Origin: Rikenella sp.
Lineage (GTDB): Bacteria; Bacteroidota; Bacteroidia; Bacteroidales; Rikenellaceae
Assembly: GCA_029054535.1 (NCBI GenBank)
Contig: JAIDFC010000034.1
Coordinates: 1 to 9,576 of the forward strand
Length of the DNA stretch: 9,576 nt
Direction of reading: 5' to 3'
Shown in pieces: positions 5,436 through 9,576 of the stretch. A model generated the notes under the pieces. That model was given only the letters and a program-made list of their open reading frames with translations, searched no databases and was not told the origin of the DNA. Position numbers and translations under genes: made by a program. Each line of letters starts with the position of its first letter. The stretch's first letter is position 1.

Positions 5436-6977
5436 ATGAAGACGCTTGTCGAGATTATGGATACGACTTTGCGGGACGGGGAGCAGACCTCGGGCGTATC
5501 TTTTGCGCCGGAGGAGAAGCTGAGTCTTGCGAAGTTGTTGTTGACCGACCTGAAGGTCGATCGGATCGAGGTCGCTTCGGCTCGGGTGAGCGAGGGCGAG
5601 CGGCAGGCGGTGGGGCGGATTATGGAGTGGGGGCGACGGAGCGGATATTTGGATCGGATCGAAGTTTTGGGGTTCGTGGATGGAGGCGTTTCGCTCGATT
5701 GGATTGAGGGGTGTGGAGGTCGGGTAGTCAATTTGCTGACCAAAGGGTCGGAAAAGCACTGTACGTACCAGTTGCGGAAGACGCTCGACGAGCATGTGGC
5801 GGATATTCGGCGCGACGTGGCTGCGGCGACGGAACGGGGGATTGCGGTCAACCTCTATCTGGAGGATTGGTCGAACGGGATGCGGCATTCGCCGGCGTAT
5901 GTGTACGCGATGGTCGACGCACTGCGGGATTTGCCGATCCGTCGGTTTATGTTGCCGGATACGTTGGGGATTTTCGAACCGTGGGAGTGTTACGAGGCGT
6001 GTCGGGCGATGGTGGAACGGTATCCGGACTTGCGGTTCGATTTCCATGCTCACAACGATTACGATTTGGCGGTGGCCAATGCGGTGTCGGCGGTTCGGGC
6101 GGGGATACAGGGGGTGCATACGACGGTCAACGGGCTGGGGGAACGGGCCGGGAATGCGCCGTTGTCGAGCGTGATCGCGGCGTTGCACGATCACCTGGGG
6201 GCCGAGATGGCGGTGGACGAGGCGCGGACGAATCATGTCTCTACGGTGGTCGAGAGTTACTCCGGGATTCGGATTCCGGCCAACAAGCCGGTTATCGGCG
6301 AGAATGTTTTCACGCAGTGTGCCGGGATTCACGCCGACGGGGATAATAAGAACAATCTCTATTTCAACGACTTGCTTCCGGAGCGGTTCGGGCGGACGCG
6401 GCAGTATGCGCTGGGGAAGAGTTCCGGGAAGGCCAATATTCGGAAGAACCTCGAACTGCTGGGGATCGAGCTCGACGAGGCGTCGATGGCGCGCGTAACG
6501 CAGTACATCGTCGAGTTGGGGGACCGCAAGGAGATCGTTACGGCAGAGGATCTGCCGTACATCGTTTCGGACCTGCTGGGCAATGCGGGCGAGGGGCAGG
6601 CGGAGGCGGTCCGGATTCTCAACTACTCGCTGTCGGTGGCGCAGGGTTTGCGTCCGGTGGCCACGGTGAAGATCGAGATTCACGGGCAGAGCTACCAGCA
6701 GACTTCGGCGGGGGACGGGCAGTACGATGCGTTCGTGTCGGCGGTTCGGGCGATCTATCGCGAGCAGCTGGGGCGCGAGTTTCCGATCTTGGCGGACTAC
6801 TCGGTGAGCATTCCGCCGGGGGGGCGGACCGATGCGTTCGTGCAGACGCTGATTACTTGGGAGCAGGACGGCGTACGTTTCAAGACACGGGGGTTGGATG
6901 CGGACCAAACGATTGCGGCGATCAAGGCTACGGTTAAGATGCTCAATAAGATCGAGAATCGGGCGGGTGGGATATAG
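5436..6977 (+). CDS. LeuA-family synthase, paralogue of leuA (possible citramalate synthase)
   Basis: A second enzyme of the acyl-CoA/2-keto-acid condensing family, 513 residues from ATG 5436. DTTLRDGEQ is at residues 9-17, HAHND at 204-208 and NGLGERAGN at 232-240, so the metal site and catalytic arginine are intact. From about 395 there is a LeuA-type regulatory domain (LSVAQGLRPVATVKI onward). It differs from the upstream LeuA in substrate-facing regions: LYLEDWSNGMRHSP replaces FYAEDAGRSDNEYL and HAHND replaces HCHND. Such paralogues sit next to leuCD and leuB in many Bacteroidales. Making (R)-citramalate from pyruvate is plausible, because LeuCD and LeuB can process it to 2-ketobutyrate for isoleucine; specificity cannot be read from sequence alone. 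The frame is open to ATGs at 5373 and 5409; 5436 is preferred for its GAGAGAAG eight bases upstream and its family-like start. Confidence 0.85.
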   Translation: MKTLVEIMDTTLRDGEQTSGVSFAPEEKLSLAKLLLTDLKVDRIEVASARVSEGERQAVGRIMEWGRRSGYLDRIEVLGFVDGGVSLDWIEGCGGRVVNLLTKGSEKHCTYQLRKTLDEHVADIRRDVAAATERGIAVNLYLEDWSNGMRHSPAYVYAMVDALRDLPIRRFMLPDTLGIFEPWECYEACRAMVERYPDLRFDFHAHNDYDLAVANAVSAVRAGIQGVHTTVNGLGERAGNAPLSSVIAALHDHLGAEMAVDEARTNHVSTVVESYSGIRIPANKPVIGENVFTQCAGIHADGDNKNNLYFNDLLPERFGRTRQYALGKSSGKANIRKNLELLGIELDEASMARVTQYIVELGDRKEIVTAEDLPYIVSDLLGNAGEGQAEAVRILNYSLSVAQGLRPVATVKIEIHGQSYQQTSAGDGQYDAFVSAVRAIYREQLGREFPILADYSVSIPPGGRTDAFVQTLITWEQDGVRFKTRGLDADQTIAAIKATVKMLNKIENRAGGI

Positions 6978-7020
6978 CGATGTTTTTGGCGCGGCTGGAG
7001 GCGGTTTTTAGAATGGTATA

Positions 7021-7037
7021 GCGATGCGGAGCATCGC
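7021..7037 (+). repeat. 17-nt mini-hairpin s, GCGATGC-GGA-GCATCGC
   Basis: Perfect 7-bp stem. Compared with 2264 the sixth pair changes from A-T to G-C, both arms changing together. Preceded by GAATGGTATA exactly as at 2264. Confidence 0.8.
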
Positions 7038-7038
7038 C

Positions 7039-7081
7039 CGCCCGGCGGGGGCACCCGCGGCCCCACGCGGGAGCGCAGTTC
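7039..7081 (+). repeat. module H, copy 3
   Basis: GC-rich block ending GCGGGAGCGCAGTT, shared with 2307-2321. The usual ACACGG ending is missing because module F follows directly. Confidence 0.55.
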
Positions 7082-7093
7082 TTGCATGTTGCC

Positions 7094-7128
7094 GAGCAAG
7101 CTCCAGTTTTCGAGTGCCGAGCGGCACC
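7094..7128 (+). repeat. module F, copy 2
   Basis: 35-nt copy with GTGCC-GAGC-GGCAC (7114-7127). It runs straight into the left arm of hairpin B with no linker between. Confidence 0.8.
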
Positions 7129-7200
7129 GCGCCGCGCCTAAGTAGCGAAATACGCCGTTTCAATGTGAATTGAAACGGATGAATTTCGCTGGCGCGCGGC
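7128..7200 (+). repeat. hairpin B, copy 2 (GTGA tetraloop)
   Basis: Inner stems identical to 2345-2423: GCGAAAT/ATTTCGC and CCGTTTCAAT-GTGA-ATTGAAACGG, with CCTAAG at 7137-7142. The base of the left arm is altered (CCGCGCCGCGCC) where it joins module F, so the outermost pairing with GGCGCGCGGC (7191-7200) is imperfect. Confidence 0.85.
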
Positions 7201-7227
7201 CAAACACGGTTTCTTTTGGGAAAGACT

Positions 7228-7302
7228 GTCGCCCGCCCGCCTAAGAGGGGAATTTCGCTCGTTTTGCGAGAGCAAAATCGAGATGAAATTCCCGCGGGCG
7301 AC
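7228..7302 (+). repeat. hairpin A, copy 2 (GAGA tetraloop)
   Basis: GTCGCCCGC/GCGGGCGAC outer stem, GGGAATTTC/GAAATTCCC middle stem, TTTTGC-GAGA-GCAAAA top. Carries CCTAAG at 7240-7245 where copy 1 has CCTAAAAG. Preceded by linker CCAAACACGGTTTC. Confidence 0.85.
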
Positions 7303-7344
7303 GCAGAGGCGGATTTCTCAGCGGCCTCGGGTTGCCGCCTGCAA

Positions 7345-7385
7345 GGACCGCAATCCTCGCGTCAGCGATGGAAGAATTGCGGTCC
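7345..7385 (+). repeat. module I: GGACCGCAAT hairpin
   Basis: GGACCGCAAT (7345-7354) pairs perfectly with ATTGCGGTCC (7376-7385) across 21 nt. The right side (TTGCGGTCCGCCGC) and the loop pieces CCTCGCG and AGCGATGG also occur around 2631-2666, where the left arm has diverged and pairs poorly. Confidence 0.7.
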
Positions 7386-7486
7386 GCCGCTGGGGGAGGC
7401 GGCTGGCCCGCGCGACCGAAGGCCGCGGTTTATAGCAAAGCTGCAGATCGTTCTGCGCGCGGCCACACCCGGCTTGGGAATAAGAA

Positions 7487-7574
7487 GGGCCGGAGCCAGC
7501 GGAGGCTTGCCGAGCAAACTCCAGCTTTCGAGTGCCGAGCGGCACCGGCCCTCCGCCTGTGGTGGCTTCGGCCC
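7487..7574 (+). repeat. hairpin E, copy 2, with module F nested in its loop
   Basis: GGGCCGGAGCCA (7487-7498) and GCGGAGG (7499-7505) pair with CCTCCGC (7550-7556) and TGGCTTCGGCCC (7563-7574). The loop contains a full 35-nt module F (7512-7546). Hairpin E at 2446 has a different loop, so F appears to have been inserted into, or exchanged for, the E loop. Confidence 0.8.
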
Positions 7575-7575
7575 G

Positions 7576-7592
7576 CGCACCCTTTGGGTGCG
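7576..7592 (+). repeat. G hairpin, copy 2, CGCACCC-TTT-GGGTGCG
   Basis: Perfect 7-bp stem; same stem as 2811-2827 with a different loop (TTT versus TGC). Followed by GTTTATGG, so it is not a convincing terminator. Confidence 0.7.
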
Positions 7593-7610
7593 GTTTATGG
7601 CGTGTCTTCA

Positions 7611-7637
7611 TGAATCGCCCGACGCGCGGTCAAAGAC
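7611..7637 (+). repeat. lone right arm of hairpin C plus linker
   Basis: TGAATCGCCCGACGCGCGG matches the right arm of hairpin C (2219-2237) at 17 of 19 positions, and is followed by the usual TCAAAGACG linker. No left arm is present upstream, so this is a truncated copy. Confidence 0.6.
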
Positions 7638-7795
7638 GTTGTGAATTAGAATAGGCCGCCGCCAGCAAGGGCGTAATCGGGCCTCGCGAAAAGTTGTGTC
7701 CCGACGCAGAGTAGTCGGTTGTTATGGGAAAGGGACGATGTCGTGAACGAGGAGGTGAAAGAATAGAATATCAAACCAAAATAGTCGAGTGAATT

Positions 7796-8866
7796 ATGAA
7801 TCTGAACATTGCGTTGCTTCCCGGCGACGGGATCGGTCCGGAGATCGTGGGCGAAGCCGTGAAGGTCTTGGATGCCGTCGGAAAGAAATACGGACATACT
7901 TTTAACTACAAAAAAGGATTGGTCGGCGCCTGTGCGATCGACGCGACGGGCGACCCGTATCCGGCCGAGACGCATCGGATCTGTCAGGAAGCGGGTGTGG
8001 TGCTGTTCGGCGCGATCGGCGATCCGAAGTACGACAACGACCCCTCGGCGAAGGTTCGGCCGGAACAGGGTCTTTTGCGGATGCGGAAATCGCTGGGACT
8101 TTTTGCCAACGTACGGCCGTTGGTGGTGTTCGACTCGCTGGTCGACCGCTCGCCGCTCAAGGCCGAACGGGTACGGGGGGCGGATTTCGTCTGCATTCGG
8201 GAGTTGACCGGCGGGATGTATTTCGGTCGGCCGCAGGGTCGGAGCGAGGATGGGAATACGGCTTATGACACGTGCGTTTACTCGCGCGAGGAGGTGGAAC
8301 GGATCCTTCGGGTGGCTTTCGAACAGGCGCGGAAACGGCGCAAACTGCTGACGGTGGTCGACAAGGCCAATGTGATCGCAACGTCGCGTCTGTGGCGGCA
8401 GATCGCCAAGGAGATGGCGCCGCAGTATCCGGACGTGCAGGTCGACTACATGTTCGTGGATAACGCCGCGATGCAGATCATTCAACGGCCGACGTATTTC
8501 GACGTGCTGGTTACGGAAAACCTCTTCGGGGATATCCTGACCGACGAATCGAGCGTCATCAGCGGTTCGTTGGGTCTGTTGCCGTCGGCGTCGCTGGGGA
8601 GCGAGGTGGCGTTGTTCGAACCGATCCACGGCTCGTATCCGCAGGCGGCCGGTAAGAATATCGCCAATCCGATGGCGACGATCTTGAGTGCGGCGATGTT
8701 GCTGGAACACGTGGGGTTGGCGACGGAGGGAGCGGCCGTGCGGTCGGCGGTCGAACGGGCGATTGCCGAGGGGGTTGTTACCGAGGACCTGATCGATTCG
8801 TCGGCAGTGGGACAGAAGGCTTGCACGACGACACAAGTCGGGGATTTCGTGGCTGCGAATGTGTAG
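7796..8866 (+). CDS. leuB: 3-isopropylmalate dehydrogenase
   Basis: NAD-dependent oxidative decarboxylation of 3-isopropylmalate to 2-ketoisocaproate, the last leucine-specific step before transamination. 356 residues, normal length. LLPGDGIGPEIV is at the N-terminus. The substrate-recognition stretch LLRMRKSLGLFANVRP (R97, R107) and R135 in RELTGGMYFG are present, with catalytic Y142 and K190 (VVDKANV). The acidic metal ligands are D217, D246 and D250, inside the isocitrate/isopropylmalate dehydrogenase signature NLFGDILTDESSVISGSLG from residue 242. A strong GAGGAGG lies about 40 bases upstream, too far to serve this ATG; the immediate upstream is A/T-rich. It is the last gene of the cluster and is followed by an intrinsic terminator. 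Confidence 0.97.
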   Translation: MNLNIALLPGDGIGPEIVGEAVKVLDAVGKKYGHTFNYKKGLVGACAIDATGDPYPAETHRICQEAGVVLFGAIGDPKYDNDPSAKVRPEQGLLRMRKSLGLFANVRPLVVFDSLVDRSPLKAERVRGADFVCIRELTGGMYFGRPQGRSEDGNTAYDTCVYSREEVERILRVAFEQARKRRKLLTVVDKANVIATSRLWRQIAKEMAPQYPDVQVDYMFVDNAAMQIIQRPTYFDVLVTENLFGDILTDESSVISGSLGLLPSASLGSEVALFEPIHGSYPQAAGKNIANPMATILSAAMLLEHVGLATEGAAVRSAVERAIAEGVVTEDLIDSSAVGQKACTTTQVGDFVAANV

Positions 8867-8893
8867 CGTTTTTTAGAGGTATTGCATTGGTAT

Positions 8894-8933
8894 GCAGAGG
8901 CTGCGGAGTTCTTCGCCGCCTCTGTGTGTTTTT
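8894..8933 (+). terminator. intrinsic terminator after leuB
   Basis: CAGAGGC (8895-8901) pairs with GCCTCTG (8918-8924), and the inner GCGGA/TTCGC continues the stem with one wobble around loop GTTC. The stem is followed by TGTGTTTTTG. It lies 28 bases after the leuB stop and is the clearest rho-independent terminator in the window, marking the end of the leu transcript. Confidence 0.7.
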
Positions 8934-8998
8934 GTGGGATAGGGGTTTATTGGATATGATCAAACCACTCTGTTGCTCGCTGCGTTGTGGGTGGAATC

Positions 8999-9131
8999 TT
9001 TTTTGTGATTGTTATAACGCAGCATCTATTGTTAGGGCTATTGGTGGTTTTCTGTGGCCGTTATAGCGATATGCAGCATCGTCTTTTGTTGTAGGGTTTT
9101 CTGTGATCGTTATAGCAATGCGAAGCATTGC
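8999..9131 (+). repeat. three degenerate direct repeats with 49-bp period, ending in mini-hairpins
   Basis: GTTATA recurs at 9011, 9060 and 9109, exactly 49 bases apart each time. Each copy is preceded by TTTTYTGTG and followed by a GCAGCATC-like piece. The third copy ends in a perfect mini-hairpin s, GCAATGC-GAA-GCATTGC (9115-9131). The second has a mismatched one (9066-9082), and the first lacks the left arm. The series looks like tandem duplications at different stages of decay. Confidence 0.7.
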
Positions 9132-9134
9132 AAG

Positions 9135-9198
9135 CCCACCGCGGGCACGCGGAGCCCGCGCGGCCTGAGCGCGTCTGACACGGTTTCTCTAAGATAAA
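9135..9198 (+). repeat. module H, copy 4, with linker
   Basis: CCCACCGCGGGCACGCGG is identical to 2025-2042. The block ends GTCTGACACGG, and the linker GTTTCTCT shared with 2329-2336 follows. Confidence 0.65.
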
Positions 9199-9280
9199 GA
9201 CCCCGCGCGCGACTGCTGGAGTAGGAAATCGTTCAAAAGCGCGATTCGCTTTTGAACAAGATTTCCGCCAGCGCGCGGTC
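9199..9280 (+). repeat. hairpin D (A/B/C plan, but no GNRA loop or CCTAAG)
   Basis: Outer GACCCCGCGCGC (9199-9210) pairs with GCGCGCGGTC (9271-9280), as in hairpin B. Inside, GGAAATC (9224-9230) pairs with GATTTCC (9260-9266), and GTTCAAAAGCG (9231-9241) pairs perfectly over 11 bp with CGCTTTTGAAC (9247-9257) around CGATT. The 5' arm insertion is GACTGCTGGAGTA rather than a CCTAAG sequence. Followed by linker AAACACTGTTTT. Confidence 0.8.
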
Positions 9281-9301
9281 AAACACTGTTTTGAGAGAAA
9301 A

Positions 9302-9384
9302 GTCCGTCGCCCGCCCGCTTCGCAGGGGAATTTCGCTCGTTTTGCGAGAGCAAAACCGAGATGAAATTCCCGCGGGCGACGGAC
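9302..9384 (+). repeat. hairpin A, copy 3 (GAGA tetraloop)
   Basis: GTCCGTCGCCCGC (9302-9314) pairs perfectly over 13 bp with GCGGGCGACGGAC (9372-9384), a longer outer stem than the other copies. Same middle and top stems; the bulged base is C instead of T. The 5' insertion reads CTTCGCAG in place of CCTAAGAG. Confidence 0.85.
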
Positions 9385-9421
9385 GCACAGCGTCTTTTGT
9401 TGGAGTTCTTTTTGAGAAGAT

Positions 9422-9498
9422 CCCCGCGCGCCTCGCCTAAGTAGCGAAATACGCCGTTTCAATGAGAATTGAAACGGATGAATTTCGCAGGCGCGCGG
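9422..9498 (+). repeat. hairpin B, copy 3 (GAGA tetraloop)
   Basis: CCCCGCGCGCC (9422-9432) pairs with GGCGCGCGG (9490-9498); CCTAAG is at 9436-9441, and GCGAAAT/ATTTCGC and CCGTTTCAAT/ATTGAAACGG are unchanged. The loop is GAGA instead of GTGA, so the only top-loop change keeps the GNRA rule. Confidence 0.87.
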
Positions 9499-9522
9499 CC
9501 AAAGAAGTTTTGGAAATGAAAA

Positions 9523-9576
9523 AGGCCGACGCCGGCGGAGCAGCCAGTGAACGAAGTGAACTTGGCGCCCTCCGCG
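9523..9576 (+). repeat. hairpin E variant, cut by window end
   Basis: GGCCGACGCCGGCGGAG (9523-9540) resembles the left arm of hairpin E. GCGGAG (9535-9540) pairs with CTCCGC (9570-9575), and the rest of the right arm should lie beyond the window. The loop contains GAACGAAGTGAAC, similar to the E-like loop near 2764-2777. Confidence 0.6.

Larger units (their letters stand above)
6978..7795. other. repeat-mosaic spacer between the synthase and leuB
   Basis: 818 bases without a credible gene. Order: mini-hairpin s (7021), H (7039), F (7094), hairpin B (7128), hairpin A (7228), a GCAGAGGCGGATTT stretch shared with 2853 (7303), module I (7345), hairpin E with F inside its loop (7487), G (7576), and a lone right arm of hairpin C (7611). 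From about 7650 to 7795 only an incomplete E-like start (GGCCGCCGCCAGC at 7650) and then unique sequence. Long open frames through the repeats are not conserved between copies. Confidence 0.8.
8867..9576. other. non-coding region after leuB, repeat mosaic continuing past the window
   Basis: No credible gene. After the terminator come about 65 bases of unique sequence, three 49-bp-spaced degenerate repeats (8999-9131), H (9135), hairpin D (9199), hairpin A (9302), hairpin B (9422) and the start of an E hairpin cut by the window end. The mosaic therefore also occurs downstream of the terminator. Confidence 0.75.

Noticed and set aside
7216..7644. 142-codon open frame in the spacer before leuB
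   Set aside because: It spans hairpins A, I, E, F and G; the encoded sequence is low-complexity Arg/Gly/Pro-rich and reflects repeat DNA.
7010..7650. Insertion sequence
   Set aside because: No transposase frame and no pair of terminal inverted repeats enclosing the whole block; only small non-coding modules are seen.
7724..7792. 22-codon frame just before leuB, ending at TGA 7790-7792
   Set aside because: Not Leu-rich, with no clear ribosome binding site of its own; probably chance, despite ending three bases before the leuB ATG.

Overview
The window carries a branched-chain amino acid (leucine) biosynthesis locus, all on the + strand, from what looks like a fairly GC-rich member of the Bacteroidota. 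An Alistipes/Rikenellaceae-like gut bacterium is my best guess. This rests on the gene order leuA-leuC-leuD-leuA paralogue-leuB, on the protein sequences, and on A-rich start regions that mostly lack a strong Shine-Dalgarno. The genus is an inference; the phylum is more secure.

Layout: 1-340 is the 3' end of a DinF-type MATE transporter gene. 341-488 is a short leader with a weak candidate promoter. leuA (489-1982) encodes 2-isopropylmalate synthase. About 1 kb of non-coding repeats follows (1983-2983), then leuC (2984-4378), a 361-bp spacer of hairpins (4379-4739), leuD (4740-5339), a second LeuA-family synthase (5436-6977), another roughly 0.8-kb repeat region (6978-7795), leuB (7796-8866), a good intrinsic terminator (8894-8933), and a third repeat region running off the window end.

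Together leuA, leuCD and leuB encode the complete acetyl-CoA + 2-ketoisovalerate to 2-ketoisocaproate branch. The second synthase could supply the same isomerase and dehydrogenase with an alternative substrate. Citramalate, leading to isoleucine, is the obvious candidate but is unproven.

The unusual part is the spacers. Three of them are mosaics of recurring modules, labelled A to I, L and s below: long GC-rich composite hairpins, 17-nt mini-hairpins with compensatory base changes, and AT-rich linkers. Seven of the eight A/B/C/D hairpins end in a GNRA tetraloop (GAGA, GTGA or GAAA), always on the + strand, and most carry CCTAAG at the same place on the 5' arm. A strand-specific loop rule combined with covarying stems suggests that these elements are shaped by selection on RNA, in the direction of leu transcription. 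They are not obviously only DNA-level palindromes. This is the best candidate here for an undescribed system.
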